A stretch of 6,436 nucleotides of DNA from Rhodospirillales bacterium. GTDB taxonomy: Bacteria; Pseudomonadota; Alphaproteobacteria; Reyranellales; Reyranellaceae. The stretch covers positions 1 through 6,436 of the forward strand of contig JABMNB010000455.1 of assembly GCA_013205335.1 (NCBI GenBank), written 5' to 3'. The notes below the pieces were generated by a model. That model made no database searches and was not told the DNA's origin. It saw only the letters and a program-made list of their open reading frames with translations. Shown here piece after piece: positions 1 to 5,820 of the stretch (position 1 is the first letter of the stretch; each line of letters starts with the position of its first letter). The position numbers and the translations under genes are program-made.

Positions 1-1
1 C

Positions 2-43
2 CGCCGCCTGAAAGATCAGGCCGTCACCAACTTTTGGCGATAG
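2..43 (+). other. Probable upstream coding segment of the first SGNH hydrolase, out of frame with the rest
   Basis: The frame beginning at base 2 is open until a TAG at 41-43 and reads RRLKDQAVTNFWR, which looks like ordinary protein. The downstream gene runs one frame over, and there an in-frame TGA sits at 9-11. Removing one T from the TTTT run at 32-35 would join the two frames into a continuous reading (VTNFGDSSDIIVLSYFIND). I infer that this is the end of the upstream part of the same gene, separated by a one-base frameshift or a sequencing error. The segment is too short to assign by itself. Confidence 0.35.
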
Positions 44-56
44 CTCCGACATCATC

Positions 57-581
57 GTGCTGAGCTACTTCATCAACGATGCCGAGCCGATGCCGACCTA
101 CAACGAGACCTCGTGGCTGGACGAGCATTCGGCGGCCTGGGTCGTCTTCCGGTACCGCCTCGATTCCCTGATGCGCCAGTTCGGCGAGGCGCCCGACTGG
201 AAGCGCTACTACCGCGAACTCTACAACGATGACGCCGCCGGCTGGCAGCAGACCCGCAAGTCTCTTCAGGGCTTCGCGGCGACGGCGCGCGAGATGGGCG
301 TCAAGCTCGTCGTGTTCAACATTCCCGAACTGCGCGAGCTGAAGCCCTATCCCTTCACCGACGTCACCGCCAAGGTGAAGGCCGACGTCGAGGGGCTGGG
401 TGTGCCCTTCTTCGACATGCTGCCGACGGTCGAAAATCTCGACCCGTCGACTCTGTGGGTGACGGTTCCCGATCCGCATCCCAACGGCAATGCGATGGCG
501 GCCTTCACCAGGATGATGGTGCCCGAGCTCAATACGCTGCTGGACGGGTTGTGCCGCGACCAGGGCAAGGGCTGCAAGTAA
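57..581 (+). CDS. SGNH/GDSL hydrolase family protein, C-terminal part (5' end missing or frameshifted)
   Basis: This is the C-terminal half of an SGNH-fold esterase or acetyltransferase-like protein. The reading shown opens with GTG at 57 and gives 174 residues. Residues 1-10 (LSYFINDAEP) are the conserved block III strand with its Asn7-Asp8, which in this family lies well inside the protein. The block I nucleophile serine must therefore be upstream, outside this frame or window. The same frame reads sensibly back to about base 45 (DIIVLSYFIND) before a TGA at 9-11, so GTG 57 is probably not the natural start. Block V is present as Asp139-Pro-His141 followed by PNGNAM, the catalytic Asp and His. 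A Rossmann-like strand (VKLVVFNIPE) precedes it. No membrane segment is visible in this part. The TAA stop shares its last base with the ATG of the next gene, so the two are one transcription unit. A periplasmic role in polysaccharide O-acetylation is typical for such tandem genes but inferred. The family call is confident; the start is not. Confidence 0.8.
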   Translation: MLSYFINDAEPMPTYNETSWLDEHSAAWVVFRYRLDSLMRQFGEAPDWKRYYRELYNDDAAGWQQTRKSLQGFAATAREMGVKLVVFNIPELRELKPYPFTDVTAKVKADVEGLGVPFFDMLPTVENLDPSTLWVTVPDPHPNGNAMAAFTRMMVPELNTLLDGLCRDQGKGCK

Positions 582-2092
582 TGCGCTTCATCAAGGATGC
601 GCTACTGGTCGTGGTCTCGATTGCGCTGAGCGCCGTCGTCGCCGAGGGCGTCATCCGGTACCTCGATGGCTATCCGCTCCTGGTGATGCCGCTCGCCGAG
701 CCGACCGGCCTCGGAAGCGTGAAGCACGACGCGGTCGACAAGGTCGCCCGGGCTCCGGGCGTCGAGCGCGACTGGTTCTTCTCCGATCCGGCGCCGCTGC
801 CCAACAAGCGCGCCATCCCCGACGACTGGGAGCGCCTCTTTCGCTTCGTCGAGGCCAACCCCGTCGGCGGCATGTGGTTTCGTCCCTCCGACGCCTTCAA
901 GGTCTGGAACACCAGCTTCTCCGGCGACCCCTGCAGGCACTGGTTCCTCCGCCACGCGCCGGGTCAGCTCTTCCTCTACGACGCGCCCAACGGCCAGGCG
1001 CGCCCGCCCTACCGGTTCCTGCCCGATGTCACGATCCCGAGCGGGCTCACGACCAACCAGATCGGCTGGCGTGGTCCCCCCATCGAAAATCCGCGCGGCG
1101 AGAAGACCGTTCGCATCGTCTTCGTCGGTTCGTCGACCGTGGTCGAGGCGCATCACCTGCCCTTCTCCTGGCCGGAATATGTCGGCAACTGGCTGAACGT
1201 CTGGTCCAAGGCCAAGGGACTCGGCATCAGGTTCGAAGTCCTGAACGCAGGCCGCGAAAGCATCAATTCCACCGACCTCGCCGCCGTCGTCCGCACCGAG
1301 GTGCTGCCGCTGCGGCCCGACCTCGTCATCTATCATGAGGGGGGCAACCAGTTCCGGCCGGCCTCGATCGTCGAGAAGGTGCCGCAGGATCCGGTGACCC
1401 GGCCGTCGAGAGCGCAGGAGCCGGCCGCGGTGAAGTGGTTGAAGGAGGCTGCGCGCTATTCGGCCCTGATCGGCCGCGTCCAGGCGGCCTTCGCCATGGC
1501 CGACGCCAGCCGCAGCAGCGGCGGTGAATGGCCCAAGCCCGATTACAAGGTCATCTGGCCGGAAGGGCTCGACGAAATGTCGCCGGATCTCGACTTCGCC
1601 AAGCTGCCGGTCAACCTGAACCTCATCCAGAGGGACCTCGACCAGATCCGGGCCGACCTCGCGACGGTCGGCTCCGACATGGCGCTCGCGTCTTTCTTCT
1701 GGATGGTGAAGGACGGGCTGGTCGTCGACCCGGTCCGGCACCGATACATTCTCGAGCAGCTCAATGCCGGCAACTGGCCGTACCGTTATCGCGACCTCGA
1801 ACGGCTGGCGAAGTTCCAGAACAGGCTGTTCGCCAAGTATGCCGCGGTCCACGGGATCACCTTTCTCGACATCGTGGGCCACATGCCGTTCGACCCCGAC
1901 CTCTTCACCGACGCCCTGCACACCAGCTACGCCGGCAGCCGTATCCGTGCCTGGGCGGCCTTCAACCTGCTCCTGCCGCTGGTCGAGAAGAGGCTTGCCG
2001 ACAAGGCCTGGCCGCACGCCTGGCCGGCCGGCGCGTCGACGGCGCTTCCCACTTTCTCGCCGCGGACGGCCAAGCTCGACTGCAAGCCTTAG
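581..2092 (+). CDS. Membrane-anchored SGNH/GDSL hydrolase family protein
   Basis: A 503-residue protein whose ATG overlaps the TAA of the preceding gene (TAATG), implying coupled translation. An in-frame open stretch runs back to 455, but it lies inside the upstream gene; ATG 581 is preferred because it opens directly into a hydrophobic segment (about residues 7-22, LLVVVSIALSAVVAEG), a signal anchor placing the rest in the periplasm. A linker of about 150 residues ends in TNQIGWRG (158-165), like the 'TNSLGFRG' motif that often precedes SGNH domains. Block I is FVGSST, with GSS (183-185) in place of canonical GDS and Ser185 as the likely nucleophile. Block II is around NAGRESINS, block III has Asn256 in EGGNQF, and block V is Asp444-x-x-His447 (DALH). 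All catalytic positions are thus present. It may act with the first SGNH protein and an MBOAT acyltransferase outside the window to acetylate exported glycan; this is inferred from known gene sets. A plain lipase or esterase is the alternative. A hairpin begins within its stop codon. Confidence 0.82.
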   Translation: MRFIKDALLVVVSIALSAVVAEGVIRYLDGYPLLVMPLAEPTGLGSVKHDAVDKVARAPGVERDWFFSDPAPLPNKRAIPDDWERLFRFVEANPVGGMWFRPSDAFKVWNTSFSGDPCRHWFLRHAPGQLFLYDAPNGQARPPYRFLPDVTIPSGLTTNQIGWRGPPIENPRGEKTVRIVFVGSSTVVEAHHLPFSWPEYVGNWLNVWSKAKGLGIRFEVLNAGRESINSTDLAAVVRTEVLPLRPDLVIYHEGGNQFRPASIVEKVPQDPVTRPSRAQEPAAVKWLKEAARYSALIGRVQAAFAMADASRSSGGEWPKPDYKVIWPEGLDEMSPDLDFAKLPVNLNLIQRDLDQIRADLATVGSDMALASFFWMVKDGLVVDPVRHRYILEQLNAGNWPYRYRDLERLAKFQNRLFAKYAAVHGITFLDIVGHMPFDPDLFTDALHTSYAGSRIRAWAAFNLLLPLVEKRLADKAWPHAWPAGASTALPTFSPRTAKLDCKP

Positions 2093-2109
2093 CCGAGCGA
2101 AGCTCGGCT
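2091..2109. terminator. Perfect hairpin between convergent genes, possible bidirectional terminator
   Basis: AGCCGAGC (2091-2098) pairs perfectly with GCTCGGCT (2102-2109) across a GAA triloop. The stem starts at the second base of the SGNH gene's TAG stop and ends 14 bases before the stop codon of the convergent alpha/beta hydrolase. The 31-base gap between the genes holds little else. The position fits a terminator shared by both strands, but neither side has a T-tract, so an intrinsic terminator is not certain. The apex GCGAAGC is a known unusually stable DNA mini-hairpin. Confidence 0.45.
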
Positions 2110-2123
2110 GGGAGGAAGCGATT

Positions 2124-2987
2124 CTACGTCGCGTGCCGTCCGAGATGCTCCAGCAGAAGCTCGTTGACCCGCGCCGGCACCTGATCGGCGGCGTAGTGTC
2201 CGACACCGGGTAGGACCTCGAAGCGGTAGGGCGCGGCGATGAATTCGCCCGTGCCCTCGGCCGCGGCGCGGCCCACCGTGTCGTCGGCATCCCCCCAGAC
2301 ATAGAGCGTCGGCACCTCGATGGGGCCGAGCGGCATGCGCTCGCCGCGGGCGCGATACCAGGCGAGCGCGGCCTCCACGGCCGGCGCAGTACCGAGCACG
2401 GACAGATGGAGGTCGATCGCCTCCTTGGGCACGCCCTCCCTGGTGTGCCGCGTGCGCAGCCACGCGCCGTCGTTCGCGAGCAGCTTCGGAACGGCGTCGG
2501 GCTCGAGGAACGCCTGGTGATGGCCGGAGCGGCGCTTCTGCTCTCCGTCGGGCATCGCCAGTGCCCGCGCGAACGACATCGGATGGGGGCGTGACAGGAT
2601 CGTGAGGGAGCGCAGCCGCTCGGGGTGCCGGAAGGCGATGGCCCAGGCGAGACTCGCGCCCCAATCGTGGCCGACGAGATGGAAGCGCCTGTCGCCATGG
2701 CCGACCGACGAGACGAGGTCGAGCGCATCGCCGGTGAGTTTGTCGAAGCGGTAGGAGTCGAGGCTGACCGGATCGGGTCGCGCGCCCGCCGAATAGCCGC
2801 GCTGGTTGGGCGCCACCGCGAAGTAGCCGGCCTCTCCCAGCACCGGCACCTGCGCCTTCCAGAAGTGCCGCGACACGCCGAACCCGTGCAGCATCAGCAC
2901 CAGCGGCGCCGAGTCGTCGCCGGCCACCGAGGCGTCGAACACCAGCCCGGGCGCGGTTTCTATGTTGCGGACGTCCATCTCGGTCAT
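2124..2987 (-). CDS. Alpha/beta-fold hydrolase, epoxide hydrolase/haloalkane dehalogenase-like
   Basis: A 287-residue alpha/beta hydrolase. HGFG (34-37) is the oxyanion-hole loop after the strand APLVLMLHG. The nucleophile elbow is GHDWG (106-110), so the nucleophile is Asp108, as in epoxide hydrolases and haloalkane dehalogenases rather than serine esterases. The likely acid is Asp235 in WGDADD, and the catalytic His is His264 in GVGHY. The lid segment contains ALAWYR with Tyr211, resembling the LNWYR motif that carries one ring-opening tyrosine of epoxide hydrolases. The other lid tyrosine region reads SGHHQAFLEP and seems to lack the usual Tyr. Substrate is therefore unknown; it should be a cytosolic hydrolase of an epoxide, halide or related compound. 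ATG 2987 was chosen over a longer open stretch to 3017 because GAGGGAG sits just before it and it overlaps the DUF488 stop as ATGA. It is the last gene of the LysR-DUF488-hydrolase unit. Confidence 0.88.
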   Translation of the reverse strand: MTEMDVRNIETAPGLVFDASVAGDDSAPLVLMLHGFGVSRHFWKAQVPVLGEAGYFAVAPNQRGYSAGARPDPVSLDSYRFDKLTGDALDLVSSVGHGDRRFHLVGHDWGASLAWAIAFRHPERLRSLTILSRPHPMSFARALAMPDGEQKRRSGHHQAFLEPDAVPKLLANDGAWLRTRHTREGVPKEAIDLHLSVLGTAPAVEAALAWYRARGERMPLGPIEVPTLYVWGDADDTVGRAAAEGTGEFIAAPYRFEVLPGVGHYAADQVPARVNELLLEHLGRHAT

Positions 2988-3547
2988 TCTCCCTCGCCGG
3001 TCCCGGCGCGGCCCCACTTGGCTTCGAGGCGACGCCAGGCGCGGGCAAGCCGTGCGGCGCGATCCTCGAACAGGTCGGGGGCGACGTCCTTGCCCAGCAC
3101 TGCTTCCTCGACCTCATGATGGGGTCGCGTGGTGCCGTCGGCCAACAAGTGTTCGATGTCGACGCCACGCTCTGCGAGACGGCGCGACACCAGCACCGTG
3201 CGATGGCAGTCGAGCGGCTCCTTCTCGGCGCACATCAGGCAGAGCGTCGTCTCCTGCGCTTCTTCGATCACGCGGTCGAGCGCGTCCTTGAACGACGGCC
3301 GCGCGGCGAGCTGGTCATAGCTGCCGCCAGCTTGTGGCTTGCCGCCGAGGGATGCACCTTCATGCACATAGGCGATGCCGGCCTCGGCGAGCGACCGCGC
3401 GAGGTTCTTCTGGCCGAACTGCGGATGGCGGCGCGACCAGGGCGTGGAGCGCACGTCGACCAGCCGTTCCACGCCGCCCGCCTTCAGGAGCGACACGAAC
3501 CGTTCGATCGAATGGTTCGAGTGGCCGATGGTCTTGACCGGTTTCAT
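2984..3547 (-). CDS. DUF488 domain-containing protein
   Basis: A 187-residue member of the DUF488 family, whose biochemical function is not established to my knowledge. Hallmarks in order: TIGHSN (6-11) at the N-terminus; DVRSTPWSR (31-39); a YVHEGASLGG stretch ending in Gly-Gly at 68-69; and the Cys-rich core CLMCAEKEPLDCHR (103-116) with Cys103, Cys106, Cys114 and His115. A further His133 lies in DIEHLLADG, and His143-His144 follow. The paired cysteines and histidines suggest metal binding, redox chemistry or a thiol nucleophile, but this is inference. A charged helical tail of about 35 residues follows the core. The protein looks cytosolic, with no signal peptide or membrane segment. Its ATG overlaps the stop of the LysR gene (ATGA), and its own stop overlaps the hydrolase start the same way. 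There is no good Shine-Dalgarno sequence before its ATG, so translation probably depends on coupling to the regulator. Confidence 0.92.
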   Translation of the reverse strand: MKPVKTIGHSNHSIERFVSLLKAGGVERLVDVRSTPWSRRHPQFGQKNLARSLAEAGIAYVHEGASLGGKPQAGGSYDQLAARPSFKDALDRVIEEAQETTLCLMCAEKEPLDCHRTVLVSRRLAERGVDIEHLLADGTTRPHHEVEEAVLGKDVAPDLFEDRAARLARAWRRLEAKWGRAGTGEGE

Positions 3548-4437
3548 GCGAGGCGGCGTACCTTCTCGATGAAGGCCTGGGTCGCGGCCGAGGGATCGTC
3601 GCGGCGGCAGGCGAGATTGAGCGGCACCTTGATCGCGGGCCGCCCGGTGAGGGGCCGGTAGGTTACACCCTCCAGCGGCAGTCGGCTGAGCGACGCGGGC
3701 ACGATGGTGATGCCCAGTCCCGCCGCCACGAGATTGAGCGTCGAGACGATGCGCGGCGCTTCCTGGCTGACATGCGGGCTGAACCCCGCGGCGCTGCAGG
3801 CCGCGATGATGACGTCGTAGAGGCCGCGCCCGTCGGCCCGGCGATAGAGGATGAAATCCTCGGTCGCGAGGTCCTTCAGGGCAAGCTTCGGGCGGCGCGC
3901 GAGCCGGTGGCGCGACGGCAGGGCGGCCGACATCTCCTCGTGCAGCAGCTCGTACACCTGGAGCCCCTGCGGCTCGACGAGGCCGGATCGGATGAAGGCG
4001 ATGTCGAGCCGCTCGTCGCGTAGCGCGGCCAGCAGGTCGCCCGAACTGTTCTCCTCCAGCACAAAGGAGATGTCCGGCCGCTCGCGGCGGAACTCGCGGA
4101 TGGCGCGGGCCACCAACGGATGGAACGGCGCCGAGGTGGTGAAGCCCACGGCGATGCGGCCGGTCTCGCCGCGCGCGGTGCGCCGCGCCTTCACCGTCGC
4201 GCGTTCGACGGCCGCGAGGATCGCCTCGGCATCGGCCAGGAAGGAGCGGCCGGCATCGGTCAGGCTGACGCCGCGCGGATGGCGCAGCAGCAGGGCCGCG
4301 CCGATCTCCTGCTCAAGCGCACGGATCTGCTGGCTGAGCGGCGGCTGCTGCATGTGCAGCTTCTCGGCCGCGCGGGTCACATGGCCCTCATGCGCGACGG
4401 CGACGAAGTAGCGGAGGTGTCGCAATTCCACGGACAT
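3544..4437 (-). CDS. LysR-type transcriptional regulator
   Basis: A 297-residue LysR-type regulator of standard family length. The N-terminal winged helix-turn-helix covers about residues 4-62, beginning ELRHLRYFVAVAHEG, with recognition helix region MQQPPLSQQIRALE (29-42). A linker helix (about 63-90) leads to the two-lobed effector domain (about 93-290), with the first strand GRIAVGFTTSAPFHP carrying Thr/Ser residues where small aromatic or organic acids bind in BenM/CbnR-like proteins. GLGITIVPAS (241-250) is the typical second-lobe motif. ATG 4437 was chosen because it gives the usual MxxELRHLRYF opening; GTG at 4461 would add eight residues, and neither has a clear ribosome site. It is divergent from the TauE/SafE operon, its most likely target, and it also heads its own ATGA-linked operon with DUF488 and the hydrolase. 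Autoregulation would fit the family. The inducer cannot be read from the sequence. Confidence 0.93.
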   Translation of the reverse strand: MSVELRHLRYFVAVAHEGHVTRAAEKLHMQQPPLSQQIRALEQEIGAALLLRHPRGVSLTDAGRSFLADAEAILAAVERATVKARRTARGETGRIAVGFTTSAPFHPLVARAIREFRRERPDISFVLEENSSGDLLAALRDERLDIAFIRSGLVEPQGLQVYELLHEEMSAALPSRHRLARRPKLALKDLATEDFILYRRADGRGLYDVIIAACSAAGFSPHVSQEAPRIVSTLNLVAAGLGITIVPASLSRLPLEGVTYRPLTGRPAIKVPLNLACRRDDPSAATQAFIEKVRRLA

Positions 4438-4501
4438 ATCCAGAAAGTATCGAAAAGGCACTTACCATATATTTGAACACTGTCTAGGCCGGCCGTAGAC
4501 A
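4438..4501. promoter_or_regulatory. AT-rich divergent promoter/operator region between LysR gene and permease operon
   Basis: This stretch is clearly richer in A and T than its surroundings, for example CTTACCATATATTTGAACAC at 4461-4480. It is the natural place for the LysR operator and the two divergent promoters. On the + strand TTGAAC (4473-4478), 17 bases, then TAGACA (4496-4501) is a possible weak -35/-10 pair for the permease operon. An imperfect dyad TTACC-ATATAT-TTGAA (4462-4477) could be part of a LysR binding site. These matches are weak and the exact elements are guesses. Confidence 0.35.
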
Positions 4502-4510
4502 ACCCTACGG

Positions 4511-4614
4511 CCTCACCCTGAGGAGCGCGCACGGCGCGCGTCTCGAAGGGTGGGCAACGGCTCCGGTGGGTGCCCATGCTTCGAGACGCCGCTGCGCGGC
4601 TCCTCAGCATGAGG
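4511..4614. repeat. Composite palindromic intergenic repeat, copy 1
   Basis: Two hairpin units stand in inverted order, so the whole is also a long imperfect inverted repeat: the arm at 4511-4555 resembles the reverse complement of 4572-4614. Left unit: ACCCT (4515-4519) pairs with AGGGT (4547-4551), and GCGCGC (4525-4530) with GCGCGC (4534-4539) around ACG. Right unit: ATGCT (4576-4580) pairs with AGCAT (4606-4610), and GCCGC (4588-4592) with GCGGC (4596-4600) around TGC. Blocks TGAGGAG and GTCTCGAA between the stems are constant. The spacer also pairs GGGC (4552-4555) with GCCC (4572-4575). It lies in the probable 5' leader of the permease mRNA. A second copy begins at 6332. It resembles REP-like elements I recall from alphaproteobacterial genomes. 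Confidence 0.88.
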
Positions 4615-4631
4615 ATGGCCCCCTGATCGGC

Positions 4632-4636
4632 GAGGG
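4632..4636 (+). promoter_or_regulatory. Ribosome binding site of the permease gene
   Basis: GAGGG lies five bases before ATG 4642. It fixes the start of the TauE/SafE gene, and it lies only 17 bases after the end of the palindromic repeat. Confidence 0.6.
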
Positions 4637-4641
4637 TTGAG

Positions 4642-5388
4642 ATGGCGATATCAATGGCCCTGGGGCTCGGCGTCCTGATGGTTTTCACCGCCTTCCTGTC
4701 CGGCATCTTCGGGATGGCGGGCGGCATGGTGCTCATCGGCGTGCTGCTGGTCGTATTGCCGCTGCCCATGGCCATGGTGCTGCATGCGGTGACGCAGATG
4801 GCCTCCAACGGCTGGCGCGCCTTCCTGTGGTGGCGGCACATCCAGTGGCGCATCACGGCCTTCTACGTGATGGGCTGCTTCATCGCGGTCGGTATCTGGT
4901 CGCTCACGCTCTACGTGCCGGAGAAGGCCATCGCGCTGCTGATGCTCGGCCTGTCGCCCTTCGTGCTGCGGATCGTGCCGCGACGGTTGATGCCCGCGAC
5001 GCTGGGACCCGTCCAGGCATTGGGTGGTGGCATCGCCTGCATGGCGCTGATGCTGCTGACCGGTGTGACCGGGCCGCTCGTCGACCAGCTCTTTCTGCGC
5101 TCGCCGATGAACCGGCAGCAGATCGTCGCCACCAAGGCCTCGTGCCAGGTGTTCGGCCACGGCTGCAAGCTTCTCTATTTCGGCGCGCTGATCGAGCAGG
5201 CAGGTTCGGTCGAACCCTGGGTGCTGGTCATGGCCGTGGCAGCCTCGATGCTCGGCACGTCGCTCGGCAAGCAGATCCTCGAACGCCTGTCCGATGCCCA
5301 GTTCCGCGCCTGGGCAGGACGGCTCATCACGGTGCTGGGCCTCTATTACATCGGCTACGGCTTGGTGCTGCTGACCGGGATTGCCTAA
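4642..5388 (+). CDS. TauE/SafE family permease (anion exporter-like)
   Basis: A 248-residue polytopic inner-membrane protein of the TauE/SafE (sulfite exporter-like) family, at its usual length. About seven to eight hydrophobic segments can be seen, roughly at 3-20, 25-48, 71-90, 95-111, 123-141, 172-186, 192-209 and 226-246. The first half carries the family-type glycine motif GIFGMAGGMVL (21-31). The second half has the matching repeat-like stretch LTGVTGPLVDQLF (139-151), as expected for two inverted halves of this fold. WWRHIQWR (63-70) forms a basic cytoplasmic loop. Family members are implicated in export or uptake of sulfite, sulfonates, sulfoacetate or other organic anions; the substrate here is unknown. 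The gene begins the operon with two thioesterases, 8 bases upstream of the first, and is divergent from a LysR gene, the usual arrangement for a regulated exporter. An ATG with GAGGG in front supports the start. Confidence 0.88.
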   Translation: MAISMALGLGVLMVFTAFLSGIFGMAGGMVLIGVLLVVLPLPMAMVLHAVTQMASNGWRAFLWWRHIQWRITAFYVMGCFIAVGIWSLTLYVPEKAIALLMLGLSPFVLRIVPRRLMPATLGPVQALGGGIACMALMLLTGVTGPLVDQLFLRSPMNRQQIVATKASCQVFGHGCKLLYFGALIEQAGSVEPWVLVMAVAASMLGTSLGKQILERLSDAQFRAWAGRLITVLGLYYIGYGLVLLTGIA

Positions 5389-5396
5389 GATGGCGC

Positions 5397-5819
5397 GTGG
5401 ACATTCCAGCAGGCTTTCGAGAACTCACTGAGGCGACCGGTTTCACCGCGGCCAACGGGCCGTGGTTCGAGAAGGTCGAGGGGCACACGGTCTGGCGGGG
5501 CTTCAGGCCCGGTCCCCAGCATGCCAATGCGCTCGGCATCGTGCATGGCGGCATGCTGGCGGCCTTCATCGATGCGGCGCTGGGATCGGTGGTCTATCGC
5601 GCCATCGACCGGCGCTGCGTCACCCTGAAGCTGACGCTCGACTATCTCACGCCGGCGCGGGTCGGCGACTGGCTGGAGGCCACGGGCGAACTGCTGGGCC
5701 ACGACGAGCATGTGGCGCAGGTGAGGGGCCGTCTTTATGGTCCGCGCCACGACGTGCTGGGCGGGCTGGGCGACTTCGCGCTGCTGCGCCCGGGACGCCC
5801 CCTGAAAGTCCGGAGCTAG
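5397..5819 (+). CDS. PaaI-family hot-dog thioesterase (first of tandem pair)
   Basis: A 140-residue single hot-dog-fold acyl-CoA thioesterase of the PaaI group. It begins with a GTG eight bases after the permease stop; the in-frame sequence further upstream is permease-overlapping and not thioesterase-like. An ATG at 5390 is in another frame and stops after 13 codons. The active-site helix motif is NALGIVHGGMLAAFIDAALG: Asn44, His50-Gly51-Gly52 and the acidic Asp59, the residues that in PaaI enzymes bind the thioester and activate water. The following strand, LKLTLDYLTPARVGDW (77-92), is the family core. It should hydrolyse a cytosolic acyl-CoA thioester, and such enzymes usually work as tetramers. 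There is no strong Shine-Dalgarno sequence, so translation probably relies on coupling to the permease. It shares PARVGDW with the next gene, indicating an old duplication. Substrate is unknown. Confidence 0.88.
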   Translation: MDIPAGFRELTEATGFTAANGPWFEKVEGHTVWRGFRPGPQHANALGIVHGGMLAAFIDAALGSVVYRAIDRRCVTLKLTLDYLTPARVGDWLEATGELLGHDEHVAQVRGRLYGPRHDVLGGLGDFALLRPGRPLKVRS

Positions 5820-5820
5820 A

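Noticed and set aside
24..479. Minus-strand open frame opposite the first SGNH gene
   Set aside because: The opposite strand carries clear SGNH motifs (FIND, DPHPNG); this frame has no recognisable family features.
602..2728. Long minus-strand open frame (708 codons) antisense to the second SGNH gene and into the alpha/beta hydrolase
   Set aside because: It is Arg/Ser/Gly-rich in the manner of GC-rich shadow frames, shows no domain motifs and runs across two well-supported genes.
2089..3168. Minus-strand open frame overlapping the hydrolase in another frame
   Set aside because: It is low-complexity Ala/Arg/Gly-rich sequence, whereas the alternate frame encodes a complete alpha/beta hydrolase with all catalytic residues.
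4120..4476. Plus-strand open frame antisense to the LysR gene
   Set aside because: The minus strand encodes a full-length LysR protein with canonical helix-turn-helix; this frame has no recognisable domain.
4511..4614. Insertion sequence or MITE with a target-site duplication
   Set aside because: No transposase is present and no flanking direct duplication is evident; a REP-like palindromic element fits better.
4827..5396. Upstream extension of the first thioesterase frame into the permease gene
   Set aside because: The residues before GTG 5397 are Arg/Ala-rich shadow sequence of the permease gene; thioesterase similarity begins only after 5397.
5390..5431. ATG at 5390 as a start for the first thioesterase or a small leader peptide
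   Set aside because: It is in a different frame from the thioesterase and stops after 13 codons, with no ribosome site or leader-like content.
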